DNA of 64,000 nt from Phenylobacterium haematophilum (GTDB taxonomy: Bacteria; Pseudomonadota; Alphaproteobacteria; Caulobacterales; Caulobacteraceae). The notes beneath the pieces were generated by a model, which worked only from the letters and a program-made list of their open reading frames with translations, did not search any database and was not told the origin of the DNA. The stretch lies in contig NZ_JACIDK010000007.1 of assembly GCF_014196295.1 (NCBI RefSeq), positions 62,001 through 126,000 of the forward strand. The letters run 5' to 3'. A program made the translations under genes and the position numbers. Positions within the stretch are counted from its first letter, which is position 1. Every line of letters begins with the position of its first letter. Shown one piece after another: positions 33,462 to 42,753 of this stretch.

Positions 33462-34289
33462 TCAGGCCTGGATGAACGCCAGCAGGTCCGGATTGACGAT
33501 CTCCGGATGGGTCGTGCACATGCCGTGCGGCAGGCCGGGATAGACCTTGAGCTCGCCCTTCTTCAGCAGCTTGATCGCCAGCAGGGCGGAGTCGGCGATC
33601 GGCACGATCTGGTCGTCGTCGCCGTGCATGACCAGGACCGGAACCTCGATCGCGCGCAGGTCGTCGGTGAAGTCGGTTTCCGAGAACGCCTTGATGCACT
33701 CGTAGTGGGCGTTGGCCGCGCCCATCATCCCCTGGCGCCACCAGTTGTCGATGGCGCCCTCGGAGACCTTCGCTCCCGGGCGGTTGAAGCCGTAGAACGG
33801 CCCGGCCGGCACGTCGCGGAAGAACTGCGCGCGATTGGCGACCAGGGCGGCGCGGAAGCCGTCGAACACCTCGATCGGCAGGCCCCCCGGGTTCTTGTCC
33901 GACTTGACCATGATCGGCGGCACCGCCCCAATCAGCACCGCCTTGCCGACCCGGCCGCCGCCGCCGTGGCGGGCGACATAGCGGGCCACCTCGCCGCCGC
34001 CGGTCGAGTGGCCGATGTGCACGGCGTCCTTCAGGTCAAGGTGCGCGGCCAGCGCCGCTACGTCGGCGGCGTAGGTGTCCATCTCGTGCCCGCCGGAGGT
34101 CTGGGTCGAGCGCCCGTGGCCGCGGCGGTCGTGGGCGATCACCCGGAAGCCCTTGGAGAGGAAGAACATCATCTGGGCGTCCCAGTCGTCGGCGCTCAGC
34201 GGCCAGCCGTGGTGGAACACGATGGGGCGTCCCGAGCCCCAGTCCTTGTAGAAGATTTCGGCGCCGTCGGTGGTGGTGATGGTGGGCAT
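33462..34289 (-). CDS. alpha/beta hydrolase (non-heme chloroperoxidase/esterase type)
   Basis: 275 aa. The nucleophile elbow GHSTGGGE (about residue 97), [12 protein letters not shown] (about 54), the acid region [11 protein letters not shown] (about 225) and the terminal histidine in [11 protein letters not shown] (about 255) form the expected Ser-Asp-His triad. This set matches the cofactor-free haloperoxidase/esterase subgroup. The ATG at 34289 with AGGAG upstream is preferred over the longer frame. It may be co-transcribed with htpX, 68 bp downstream. Confidence 0.88.
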   Translation of the reverse strand: MPTITTTDGAEIFYKDWGSGRPIVFHHGWPLSADDWDAQMMFFLSKGFRVIAHDRRGHGRSTQTSGGHEMDTYAADVAALAAHLDLKDAVHIGHSTGGGEVARYVARHGGGGRVGKAVLIGAVPPIMVKSDKNPGGLPIEVFDGFRAALVANRAQFFRDVPAGPFYGFNRPGAKVSEGAIDNWWRQGMMGAANAHYECIKAFSETDFTDDLRAIEVPVLVMHGDDDQIVPIADSALLAIKLLKKGELKVYPGLPHGMCTTHPEIVNPDLLAFIQA

Positions 34290-34403
34290 CGTCCTGCTCC
34301 TGTTGATGGCCGTCGCGCCGGGCGCGGCGCCTGGCATCTCGCGGGGCGGGGAGAGGATTGTCGAGTCGGGCCGGCGCCCTAGCCGGCGGCGCGCGCCGAT
34401 CGC

Positions 34404-35888
34404 CTAAAATGCGGCCGTGCGCAGGGTGGCGGCGGCGGCCATGATGCGGTCGGTGGGCGCCTCGGCGCCGGCGGCCTGCTCGCGCATCAGCGCCTCGCAG
34501 GCGTCGCCCGGCATCGGGCGGGCGAACAGGTAGCCCTGCATGCGGTCGGCGCCGGCGGCGCGCAGGAAGATGGCCTGGGCCTCGTCCTCGACCCCCTCGG
34601 CGACGATGCGGGCGTCCAACGACTTGGCGGCGCTGAGCATGGCGCGGACCAGCTTGGAGACGCGCGGGTCGCGGCCGACGCCGCCGATCAGCGACTGGTC
34701 CAGCTTCACGGTGTGAATGGGCAGCTGCAGCAACGCCCGCAGGTTCGAATAGCCGGTGCCGAAGTCGTCTAACGCGATGCGCACGCCGCGTGAGGCCAAC
34801 CGCTCGATGTGGCGGCGCGCCAGGCTCAGGTCGTGCACCAGGAAGGTTTCGGTGATCTCGACGGTCAGCGCCGTGGCCGGCAGGTCGGTGTCGGCCAGCC
34901 GGGCGATCAGCTTGCGCGAGAAGGCCGGGTCCAGCAGCTCGCGCTGCGAGACGTTGCACGAAATCGTGTCGATCATGCCCTCGGAAACCCAAGGGGCGGC
35001 GCGCTGGCAGGCGGACTGGAAGATCGCCCCGTCCAGCTCGCCGATCAGGCCCAACTCCTCGGCCAGCGGCACGAACACGCCTGGCGGGATCATGCCGCGC
35101 TCGGCGTGGTTCCAGCGGGCCAGCACCTCGGCGGCGATGATGCGGCCGTCGGCGGCGTTCACCACCGGCTGGAACCAGGGAACGATATCGCCCGCCGGGA
35201 TCGCGCGGCGCAGCTCGGTCTCCAGACTGTTGCGCGCCTCGGTGGCCTTGCGGAGGTCCTCGTCGAAGGCCGCCCAGCGGCTGCCCCCGGCGGTCTTGGC
35301 GCGGTAGAGCGCAATGTCGGCGAACCGCTGCAGGTCGGCGGCGTCGGCGGCGTCGGTCGGGTAGACCGCCAGTCCGACCGAGGCGCCTGGCGCGATCGCC
35401 CGGCCATAGATGGTGTGGGTCTGGGTCAGGGCCGAGGTCAGCTCGGCGGCCCGCGCCGGGGCGTCGGCGCCGGCGGCGATGACCGCGAACTCGTCGCCGC
35501 CCAGGCGCGAGACGACGTCGCCCTCGCGCGCGTCGGCCTTCAGCCGGCGGCCGATCTCGACCAGCAGCTGGTCGCCGGCGTCATGGCCGAGGCTGTCGTT
35601 GAGGTTTTTGAAGCGGTCGAGGTCGATGACGAACAGCGCCACGCGCGCGCCGCTGCGCTGGGCGTCCTCAAGCCGTCCGATCAGGGCGGCGGTGAAGGCC
35701 CCGCGGTTCAACAGCCCCGTCAGGCTGTCGGTCCGCGCCAGGTGCATGGTCAGGGCGCGCTCGGTCTCCAGCTCCTCGATGCGCGCGGCCAGGCTCGCCG
35801 AGACCTGGCGCAGCTCCTGCCGCGCCTCGATCAGCAGCGCCTCGGCGTCGCGCGCCGCGGGTGCGGTGGGTTGACCAAAGAGGCTCAC
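34404..35888 (-). CDS. cyclic-di-GMP enzyme with GGDEF and EAL domains
   Basis: 494 aa, without TM segments. A short coiled coil (residues about 20-55) leads into GGDEF (about 60-220; RLGGDEFAV near 129) and EAL (about 240-480; the EAL triplet is EVL in AAEVLARWNH, with later DDFGTGYSN and EGVEDEAQA). Both domains look catalytically competent, so it may make or degrade c-di-GMP. The GTG start lies 6 bp after the stop of a short ORF that looks like an H-NOX N-terminus, suggesting a former NO-sensing operon. Confidence 0.92.
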   Translation of the reverse strand: MSLFGQPTAPAARDAEALLIEARQELRQVSASLAARIEELETERALTMHLARTDSLTGLLNRGAFTAALIGRLEDAQRSGARVALFVIDLDRFKNLNDSLGHDAGDQLLVEIGRRLKADAREGDVVSRLGGDEFAVIAAGADAPARAAELTSALTQTHTIYGRAIAPGASVGLAVYPTDAADAADLQRFADIALYRAKTAGGSRWAAFDEDLRKATEARNSLETELRRAIPAGDIVPWFQPVVNAADGRIIAAEVLARWNHAERGMIPPGVFVPLAEELGLIGELDGAIFQSACQRAAPWVSEGMIDTISCNVSQRELLDPAFSRKLIARLADTDLPATALTVEITETFLVHDLSLARRHIERLASRGVRIALDDFGTGYSNLRALLQLPIHTVKLDQSLIGGVGRDPRVSKLVRAMLSAAKSLDARIVAEGVEDEAQAIFLRAAGADRMQGYLFARPMPGDACEALMREQAAGAEAPTDRIMAAAATLRTAAF

Positions 35889-35894
35889 GGCCGA

Positions 35895-35975
35895 TCAGGC
35901 CCCCGGACGCCGTCCGGCCGGGCCCGTGGAATCCGTCTTGGATCCCAGGAACTCCGTCAAGACGATGCCCTTCAT
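35895..35975 (-). pseudogene. probable H-NOX (HNOB) gene remnant
   Basis: A 26-codon ORF starts MKGIVLTEFL, the characteristic beginning of heme NO-binding (H-NOX) proteins, after a GGAAGGGGG ribosome site. From residue 11 on (GSKTDSTGPAGRRPGA) there is no resemblance, and a stop follows; real H-NOX proteins are about 180 aa. It ends 6 bp before a GGDEF-EAL gene, the arrangement seen in H-NOX/c-di-GMP operons. I infer an internal deletion leaving a short leader ORF that may still be translated. Confidence 0.6.
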
Positions 35976-36047
35976 GCCGCCCCCTTCCGCGTCCTCTGAA
36001 AAATCAGGGTTACGCGTAATATGCGGCAATCCCGGAATCGTCCGTTA

Positions 36048-36072
36048 ACGGGCGCCCGAAACGAGCGCCCGT
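36048..36072 (-). terminator. hairpin downstream of the symporter gene
   Basis: ACGGGCGC (36048-36055) and GCGCCCGT (36065-36072) form a perfect 8-bp stem just after the symporter stop on the minus strand. There is no real T-run, so it may act with Rho. Confidence 0.5.
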
Positions 36073-36081
36073 CGGGGGACT

Positions 36082-37332
36082 TCAGGCGCGGGCGGTCTCG
36101 CTCCCGCCGGGCTCCTCGATCTGGTTCTCCCACTTGGCGACCACCGCCGCGGCCACCGAATTGCCGACCACGTTGGTGGCGCTGCGGCCCATGTCGAGCA
36201 GGTGATCGACGCCGAGGATCAGCAGCAGGCCGGCTTCCGGCAGGTCGAAGTAGGTGAGGGTGGCGGCGATCACCACCAGCGAGGCGCGCGGCACGCCGGC
36301 CATGCCCTTCGACGTCACCATCAGCAGCAGCAGCATGGTGATCTGCTGGCCGATCGTCAGTTCGATGCCGTAGGCCTGGGCGATGAACAGCACCGCGAAG
36401 GTGCAGTACATCATCGAGCCGTCGAGGTTGAACGAGTAGCCGAGCGGCAGCACGAAGCTGGAGATCCGGCGCGACAGGCCGAACTTCTGCAGCTCCTCCA
36501 GCGTCCGCGGATAGGCCGCTTCCGACGAGGCGGTGGCGAAGGCCAGCAGCGCCGGCTGCCGGATCGCGCCCAGCAGCTGCAGCGCGCGCTTGCCGACGAT
36601 CAGGATGGCCGCCAGACTCAACAGGCCCCACAGCACGCCGAGCGAGGCGTAGAAGCCCAGCACGAACTTGGCGTAGTCGACCAGCACGCCCAGGCCTTGG
36701 GTCGAGATGGTCGCCGCGAGCGCCGCGAAGATCGCCAGCGGCGCGGTCTTCATGACGTAGCCGGTGACCTTCAGCATGATGTTGGCGATCTGGTCGACCA
36801 GGGCGGTGACGGCCGGGGCCTTGTCGTCCAGGGCCGCAACGGCGGTGCCGACGAACACCGAGAACACCACGATCTGCAGGATCTCGTTGTTGGCCATCGC
36901 CTCGACGATCGACTTCGGCACCAGGTGGGTGACGAATTCCTTGAGGGTCAGCTTGCTGGCGTCCACCGCGCCGGCGGCGTGACCGGCGCTGTCGACCAGG
37001 CCCATGCCGACGCCCGGCTGGATCAGGTGCACCATCAAAAGGCCGATGGTCAGCGAGACGATCGAGGCGGTGATGAACCAGGCCATGGTCTTGACGCCGA
37101 CCCGGCCGATGGAGGCGGCGTCTTCCATGTGGGCGATGCCGGCGACCAGGGTCGAGAAGACCAGCGGGGCGATAATCATCTTGATCAGCCGCAGGAAGAC
37201 GTCGGTGATGATGGTCAGGTTGTCGGCGACGGACTTGGCCTGTTCGGGGCTCAGCCCCTGGTTCACGCCCCAGCCGACGAGGACCCCGAGCACCATCGCC
37301 CCAACAATGAAGGCGGTGAAAAGTCTGTTCAT
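36082..37332 (-). CDS. dicarboxylate/amino acid:cation symporter (DctA/GltP type)
   Basis: 416 aa with 8 TM helices and two hairpins. Family signatures are present: the serine-rich hairpin ATASSEAAYPRTLEEL (about 278), GYSFNLDGSMMY (about 310), and TSKGMAGVPRASLVVIAATL in part (about 350). The Asp/Asn ligands of the C-terminal helix are in DHLLDMGRSATNVVGN. It imports C4-dicarboxylates or glutamate/aspartate with Na+ or H+. The ATG at 37332 is the start; the longer frame has no ribosome site. Confidence 0.93.
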   Translation of the reverse strand: MNRLFTAFIVGAMVLGVLVGWGVNQGLSPEQAKSVADNLTIITDVFLRLIKMIIAPLVFSTLVAGIAHMEDAASIGRVGVKTMAWFITASIVSLTIGLLMVHLIQPGVGMGLVDSAGHAAGAVDASKLTLKEFVTHLVPKSIVEAMANNEILQIVVFSVFVGTAVAALDDKAPAVTALVDQIANIMLKVTGYVMKTAPLAIFAALAATISTQGLGVLVDYAKFVLGFYASLGVLWGLLSLAAILIVGKRALQLLGAIRQPALLAFATASSEAAYPRTLEELQKFGLSRRISSFVLPLGYSFNLDGSMMYCTFAVLFIAQAYGIELTIGQQITMLLLLMVTSKGMAGVPRASLVVIAATLTYFDLPEAGLLLILGVDHLLDMGRSATNVVGNSVAAAVVAKWENQIEEPGGSETARA

Positions 37333-37455
37333 GGCGGGTCCCCCAACGTCACTAGAGCAGGCCTTGTGGCCGACAATGGGGGCTTTCGTCCATAGCTTTG
37401 CAGAAGCGTGAAAGAGACGTCTCGCAACCTGCACAAGAGCAGGCTAAACTGACCC

Positions 37456-38904
37456 ATGTTCAACGACGAGAAAGCAGCCGCCATCGTCGAGCGGCTCAAT
37501 ACCGAATATCAGACGACCGTCGAAGCTCTGCGGAGCGCCTTGAAGACCTTCCTGGCCGGCGGTTCTCCGCCCAGCGCAGCCGCCCGCGCCGAAGGAATTT
37601 TCGCCTATCCGGAACTGCGGCTGACCTGGCCTCCGGGTCACAGCTACCCGCGTCTGTCCCGCGCCTACGCCCGTCTCTCCCAGCCGGGTGAGTACTCGGT
37701 CACAGTTACGCGACCGGACCTGTTCCGCGACTATTTGACCGAGCAGATCAGCCTGCTGATGGCCGACTTCGACGTCGTCATCGAGGTCGGGCGCTCGCGC
37801 CAGGAGATGCCGTTCCCCTACGTGCTGGACGGCGCCGTCGATCTGGCCATGGCCGACATCGGCTCGGCCCAGATCGCCCGCCATTTTCCGACCACGGAGC
37901 TCGCCCACATCGGCGACGAGATCGCCGACGGCTTCTGGGACGCCAGCCTGGAGCCGACCCGGCCGCTGGCGCTGTTCGACGGCCTGCGCACCGACTTCTC
38001 GCTGGCCCGGCTGGCGCACTACACCGGCACCCCGGCCGAACACGTGCAGCCCTACATCCTGTTCACCAACTACCATCGCTACGTCGATGAGTTCGTGCGC
38101 TGGGGCTGCCAGCAGATCCGCGAGGGCCATTACGACGCGCTCAGCGCCGCCGGCCGCGTGCTGGTCACCGCCGAGACGCAGAACCCCGAGCAGGTGGTCG
38201 CCGACGGGGCCTGGCGCCGCCACCAGATGCCGGCCTATCACCTGATGGCCAAGGGCAAGCGCGGCCTGACCCTGGTCAACATCGGCGTCGGCCCGTCCAA
38301 CGCCAAGACCATCACCGATCACCTGGCGGTGCTGCGGCCCCAGGCCTGGCTGATGATCGGCCACTGCGGCGGGCTGCGCGGCTCGCAGACCATCGGCGAC
38401 TACGTCCTGGCCCACGCCTACCTGCGCGACGATCATGTGCTCGACGACGTGCTGCCGCCGGAGATACCGATCCCGCCGATCGCCGAGATCCAGGTGGCCA
38501 TGAACCGCGCCGCCGAGAACGTCACCGGCGAGAGCGGCGAGATGCTCAAGCGCCGCCTGCGCACGGGCACGGTGGTGACCACCGACGACCGCAACTGGGA
38601 GCTCCGCTTCTCGTCCTCGTCGCTGCGGTTCAATCAATCGCGGGCGGTGGCCATCGACATGGAAAGCGCCACCATCGCGGCCCAGGGCTATCGCTTCCGG
38701 GTGCCTTACGGGACGCTGCTCTGCGTGTCGGACAAGCCGCTGCACGGCGAGATCAAGCTGCCGGGCCAGGCCAACGCCTTCTACGAACGCGCCATCGGCC
38801 AGCATCTGCAGATCGGCATCGCCACCATGGACCTGCTGCGCGACGAGGGCTCGCGCGTCCACTCGCGCAAGCTGCGCAGCTTCGACGAGCCGCCGTTTAG
38901 GTAA
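37456..38904 (+). CDS. amn: AMP nucleosidase
   Basis: 482 aa enzyme that splits AMP into adenine and ribose-5-phosphate. The N-terminal AMN domain (residues 1-170) precedes a phosphorylase-like catalytic domain with IGVGPSNAKTITDHL (about 280), GHCGGLRGSQTIGDYVLAHA in part (about 301), and VAIDMESATIAAQGYR (about 396). A final segment is CVSDKPLHGEIKLPGQANAF in part. The length matches the Gram-negative family. It is divergent from the symporter and followed by a palindromic repeat. Confidence 0.93.
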   Translation: MFNDEKAAAIVERLNTEYQTTVEALRSALKTFLAGGSPPSAAARAEGIFAYPELRLTWPPGHSYPRLSRAYARLSQPGEYSVTVTRPDLFRDYLTEQISLLMADFDVVIEVGRSRQEMPFPYVLDGAVDLAMADIGSAQIARHFPTTELAHIGDEIADGFWDASLEPTRPLALFDGLRTDFSLARLAHYTGTPAEHVQPYILFTNYHRYVDEFVRWGCQQIREGHYDALSAAGRVLVTAETQNPEQVVADGAWRRHQMPAYHLMAKGKRGLTLVNIGVGPSNAKTITDHLAVLRPQAWLMIGHCGGLRGSQTIGDYVLAHAYLRDDHVLDDVLPPEIPIPPIAEIQVAMNRAAENVTGESGEMLKRRLRTGTVVTTDDRNWELRFSSSSLRFNQSRAVAIDMESATIAAQGYRFRVPYGTLLCVSDKPLHGEIKLPGQANAFYERAIGQHLQIGIATMDLLRDEGSRVHSRKLRSFDEPPFR

Positions 38905-38923
38905 GGACGCACCACCACCAGCA

Positions 38924-39031
38924 TCGTCATCCCCGGCCGCGCATGCGTGCCGGGGATCCATACGCCCATGCGCGTCCTGGTCAGGCTCTTTGTCTATGAA
39001 TGGCCAGGGCCTATCGGCCCGGCCATGACGA
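38924..39031 (+). repeat. ~107-bp palindromic repeat, copy 1
   Basis: It starts TCGTCATCCCCGG and ends GGCCCGGCCATGACGA. It contains two hairpins: CCCCGG/CCGGGG near 38930-38956 and GGCC-rich arms near 39000-39025. The reverse complement of 46797-46902 matches it over both ends and much of the middle. Confidence 0.8.
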
Positions 39032-39049
39032 CCTGAGTGGGACCAACTC

Positions 39050-41080
39050 CTAGAACCTCGTCCGCAGGCCGACCGCGAAGCTGCGGCCGCGCAGCGGCGC
39101 GACGTCGGTGATGAACGAGGCGTGGTTCAGCGCGTGCTCGTCCAGCAGGTTGGTGCCGCGCACGAACGCCTGGCTGGCGAAGCCGCCGGCCGCGAAGTCG
39201 TAGGCCACCGTGCCGTTGACCATGTCGTAGCCGGGGGTCTTGGTCTCGAACTGCGCGATGCGGTCCTGCTCGAAGACCCGCACGTATTCCAGGTTCCCCG
39301 ACCAGTCGCCCCGGGCGAAGTCGCCCCGCACGCCCAGCCGCCCGGCCGGAATGCGCGGCAGGTCGCCGCCGTCGTCGTCGAACTCGGCGCGCACATAGTC
39401 GCCGAACACCGCCGCCGACAGCCCCGGCGCCAAGGCGTGGCGGACCTCGCCCTCAACACCGGTGAAGGTCGCGTCGGCCTGGCTGTAGCGGATCAGCCGG
39501 AAGTCCTCGAACTGGTCGAGGGTGCGGGCGAAGATGTAGCCGTCATAGGCGTAGCGATAGGCGCTGGCCGAGAAGGTCGTCGCCCCGCCGGTCTTCTTCA
39601 GGCCCAGTTCCACCGAGCTGGCGGTCTCGACGTCCAGCGTCGCGGTCCCGATCTCGTAGGTGTTGGTCGCCAGGTGGACGCCGCGGGCATAGAGCTCCTG
39701 GGCGCTCGGCGCGCGCTGCGAGCGGGCCACCGACAGGCTGAGCGCATAGTCGGACGCAAACCGCCAGGTCGCCGCCGCCGAGGCCGAGAACGGGCTGTGG
39801 TCGGTGTCGACGCGACCCTGGGCGCGGGCGTCCTGCCACTCCTGGCGCAGCGCGCCTTCGAACCGCCAGGCGCCGAGCTCCAGCTCCTCAAGCAGGAAGA
39901 TCGCCGAGTTGATGGTGCGGCTCTTGGGGATGAACGACTCGGCCCCGACCGCGGCGAAGTCGCTGCGGGCGGTCTGCACACCGATCACCCCGCGCAGGGC
40001 GCCTATCTGCGCGTGCTGCGCTTCGATCCGCGCGTCATAGCCCTTGTTGGTGAAGGTGGTCGCCACCACGCCGTCGTCGATCTCGTCGTGAGCGTAGTCG
40101 GTGTAGCCGCCGCGCAGGCGGATGCGCTCGACGCCGGCGATCGGGTCGCGCAGCTCGCCGCGCACGTCGACCCGCTTGCTCTTCAGCTCGACGATCGGCG
40201 CGCCGTGCTCGTCGCCCTCGCCATGTTCGTGCTCGTGGTCATGGTCGTGGCCGCCGCAGTGCAGGCTCGAGCCATGCGGGTGGCAATCCTCGTACTCGTG
40301 GCTGTGTCCGGGCAGGCCGTAGGTGCTGCGCTGGTCGGTATAGGCCGCGCCCAGATAGCCCCGGCTGCCGACCCACGAGAGGCCCAGCGTCGCCGTGCGG
40401 CTGCGGTTGAACGAACCGTCCAGGGTGTCCTCCGGCCACTCCGGAACCTCGTAGTCGTCGGCCCGGCGGCCCGCCGCCTCCAGGCGGATCGCGACGTTTC
40501 CGGTCCCGCCGGTCACCCCGACCACGCCCGCGCGCTCGTTGTCGGCCGAGCCGAGCCGCACCTCGGCGACGCCCTCGAACCCTTTGTCAGGGATCGCGGT
40601 GGGAATCTTCTTGTCGATCAGGTTGACCGCTCCGCCGATCGCCCCGCCGCCATAGAGCAGGGCGCTCGGGCCGCGCAGGATCTCGATGCCGTCCAGCAGC
40701 AGCGGCTCGCCCGACACGGCGTGGTCCGGCGACACCTCCGAAGCGTCCATCAGCGCCGAGCCGTCGGTCAGCACCTTCACCCGCGGCGCGGTCTGGCCGC
40801 GGATCACCGGCCGGCTGGCTCCGCCGCCGAAGGTGTCGGAGTTCACGCCCGGCAGGCCGGTCAGGGTCTCGCCCAGCGTCGACTGGCGGCGATGGGCCAG
40901 GTCCTGGCCGCGCACCACCGCCACGCTGGAGATCACGTCCTTGTCGGAGCGGCCTAACGGGTCGCCGGTGACGACGATCTCTCCGATCTCGGTTCCGGGG
41001 CCGGACTGGTCGGCCCAGGCCGCTGTGGCGCTCACCGCCGACAGGCTTGCGGCGGCGAGGAGGACGGTTCGAAGTTGCAT
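39050..41080 (-). CDS. ZnuD-like TonB-dependent zinc receptor
   Basis: 676 aa outer-membrane receptor with a signal peptide (ATAAWA), a plug with LTGLPGVNSDTFGGGASRPVIRG in part (about 70-95) and GGAIGGAVNLIDKK, and a barrel ending GLRTRF. A histidine- and acid-rich external loop at about residues 262-292 (CHPHGSS, HCGGHDHDHEHEHGEGDEH) is the mark of ZnuD-type zinc receptors. A Zur-like operator stands 41 bp upstream of the start. This fits import of zinc during starvation. Confidence 0.9.
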   Translation of the reverse strand: MQLRTVLLAAASLSAVSATAAWADQSGPGTEIGEIVVTGDPLGRSDKDVISSVAVVRGQDLAHRRQSTLGETLTGLPGVNSDTFGGGASRPVIRGQTAPRVKVLTDGSALMDASEVSPDHAVSGEPLLLDGIEILRGPSALLYGGGAIGGAVNLIDKKIPTAIPDKGFEGVAEVRLGSADNERAGVVGVTGGTGNVAIRLEAAGRRADDYEVPEWPEDTLDGSFNRSRTATLGLSWVGSRGYLGAAYTDQRSTYGLPGHSHEYEDCHPHGSSLHCGGHDHDHEHEHGEGDEHGAPIVELKSKRVDVRGELRDPIAGVERIRLRGGYTDYAHDEIDDGVVATTFTNKGYDARIEAQHAQIGALRGVIGVQTARSDFAAVGAESFIPKSRTINSAIFLLEELELGAWRFEGALRQEWQDARAQGRVDTDHSPFSASAAATWRFASDYALSLSVARSQRAPSAQELYARGVHLATNTYEIGTATLDVETASSVELGLKKTGGATTFSASAYRYAYDGYIFARTLDQFEDFRLIRYSQADATFTGVEGEVRHALAPGLSAAVFGDYVRAEFDDDGGDLPRIPAGRLGVRGDFARGDWSGNLEYVRVFEQDRIAQFETKTPGYDMVNGTVAYDFAAGGFASQAFVRGTNLLDEHALNHASFITDVAPLRGRSFAVGLRTRF

Positions 41081-41120
41081 TTTACGGGACCCCGGCTCAT
41101 GACTGAAGGGTCGCTCATTA

Positions 41121-41135
41121 TGTTATAACGTAACA
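41121..41135. promoter_or_regulatory. Zur-like operator between the zinc receptor and a methyltransferase-like gene
   Basis: TGTTATAACGTAACA is an inverted repeat with arms TGTTA and TAACA and a 5-bp spacer, close to alphaproteobacterial Zur boxes. It lies in the 64-bp divergent region and ends 9 bp before the ATG of the plus-strand gene, so one bound repressor could control both genes. Confidence 0.65.
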
Positions 41136-41144
41136 CTCATCAAG

Positions 41145-41924
41145 ATGCTCTCAGGCCCGCCCCTCAAGACCTCCGCGCTTTTCCGCCATATCGAGCAGCT
41201 GCAGGGCGAGGCTCCCTGGGGCGCGTTCCTCGACGCGGGGACCGGTGTGAACTCCGCGCTGTGGTCGACCGCATTGCCGACCGAGCGCTGGTGCGCGGTC
41301 ACCGGCTCGCCCGGCCATGCCGCCCAGGTCCAGGACCGGGCCGGCGGCCGTTTCCGCTCGCAGGACCGGCTGATCGTCGGCAACTGGACCGACCCGGACA
41401 TGCTGGCGGGAGAGGGGTTCGACACCGTGCTGGCCGACTACCTGGTCGGCGCGATCGAGGGCTTCTCGCCCTACTTCCAGTCGCAGCTGTTCGCGCGGCT
41501 GCGGCCGCTGGTGAAGCGGCGGATCTATGTCGTCGGGCTCGATCCCTACGTCGTCGGCGAAGCCGAAACCCCGGCCGCCCGCGCCGTCCGCGACATCGGC
41601 CGGCTGCGCGACGCCGTACTGCTCCTCTCTGGGGAAACGCCTTACCGCGAGTATCCGGCCGAGTGGGTGGTCAACGCCCTCCAGGCGTCCGGCTACCGTG
41701 TGCTGTCGGCGCGCCGGTTCGCCAATCGCTACCGGGAAACCTGGGTGAACGGGCAGCTCGACATGGCGAAGCGTCGCCTCGTCAAGCTGCCCGACTCCGC
41801 CCTAGCCGCAGCCATGGGGCTGATGATCGAGACAATGCGGGGGAGCAGCCTCGATCTATGCCTGCGGCACGGCGGGCTCGCCCACGGCCATGATTATGTG
41901 ATTGCGGCCGAGGCGTCCGCCTGA
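41145..41924 (+). CDS. SAM-methyltransferase-like protein divergent from the zinc receptor
   Basis: 259 aa. Features suggest a Rossmann-like methyltransferase fold: FLDAGTGVNSALWS (glycine-rich motif I, about residue 29), WCAVTGSPGHAAQVQD, FDTVLADYLVGAIEGF (about 97) and RRIYVVGLDPY. The classical acidic residue after motif I is not evident, so enzymatic activity is uncertain. No strong ribosome site fits in the short leader, and the Zur-like site almost reaches the ATG. It may be part of the zinc response; this is inferred from the shared operator. Confidence 0.65.
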   Translation: MLSGPPLKTSALFRHIEQLQGEAPWGAFLDAGTGVNSALWSTALPTERWCAVTGSPGHAAQVQDRAGGRFRSQDRLIVGNWTDPDMLAGEGFDTVLADYLVGAIEGFSPYFQSQLFARLRPLVKRRIYVVGLDPYVVGEAETPAARAVRDIGRLRDAVLLLSGETPYREYPAEWVVNALQASGYRVLSARRFANRYRETWVNGQLDMAKRRLVKLPDSALAAAMGLMIETMRGSSLDLCLRHGGLAHGHDYVIAAEASA

Positions 41925-42081
41925 GGGCGGGAGTTTCTCCGAACGGGTTCTCCCGTCGCGACATGCATCTGTCAGCGAAATCAGCGTTTCACGAAAATCT
42001 ATCGGACTATAGCTTTTTGTCTGACGTGCGGCAGGCATTCACCCCATTTTGAGGCGCGCCGCTTCTGGGGGAGAATGGACG

Positions 42082-42753
42082 ATGACTTCGGCCAGACCAG
42101 ACCCGCGACCCGCCGGCTACCGCAAGGGCGACGAGACCCGCGCCCGCATGCTCGACGTCGCCGCCAAGCTGTTCGGCCAGCACGGCTTCGCGGCGGTCAC
42201 CACCCGCCAGATCGTCGAGGACGCCGAGGCCAGCCTGCCGACTTTGAACTACTATTTCGGCGACAAGAACGGGCTCTACATGGCCTGCGCCGAGGAGATC
42301 GCCCTGCGCTATGAGGCCGCCCTCGGCGAGGTCGGCCGCCAGGCCCTGGCGGCGATGCAGGCGCCGATGACGCCGCAGGACGCTCGCGCCGCGCTGAACG
42401 GATTCTACCGCAGACTGATCGACTTCATGCTGGCCGACGAGGACAGCAGCAGCTGGGCCCTGTTCATCCACCGCGAGATCGCGGTGCCGGGACCGGCGCA
42501 CGAACTGCTCTACTCGCGCCTCTGGGCGCCGGGGATGGAGCTCTCGGCCGCGCTGATCGCGCGCGCCCTCGGCCAGCCGCGGACCAACACCGAATCCAAG
42601 GTCCGCGCCATCCTGCTGTCGTCCAGCCTCACCGCCTTCCAGGCCGGCCGCGGCGTCTATGCCCGCATGCTCGGCGAGGGGCTTTCCCTGCGGCAGCAGT
42701 CCGACGTCGTCGCCCGGGTGATCGAGGAAGAGATCGAGCGCCTCGGCGCTTAA
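42082..42753 (+). CDS. TetR-family regulator (CecR/DUF1956-like)
   Basis: 223 aa. The N-terminal HTH has RARMLDVAAKLFGQHGFAAVTTRQIVEDAEASLPTLNYYFGDKNGLY (segments quoted separately in nature; residues about 21-67). The C-domain has WALFIHREIAVPGPAHELLY (about 131), resembling CecR-like regulators. The ATG at 42082 follows a GGGGGAGA element. The target is not obvious; no transport operon is adjacent in the same direction. It is convergent with the LysR gene, overlapping by 4 bp. Confidence 0.85.
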   Translation: MTSARPDPRPAGYRKGDETRARMLDVAAKLFGQHGFAAVTTRQIVEDAEASLPTLNYYFGDKNGLYMACAEEIALRYEAALGEVGRQALAAMQAPMTPQDARAALNGFYRRLIDFMLADEDSSSWALFIHREIAVPGPAHELLYSRLWAPGMELSAALIARALGQPRTNTESKVRAILLSSSLTAFQAGRGVYARMLGEGLSLRQQSDVVARVIEEEIERLGA

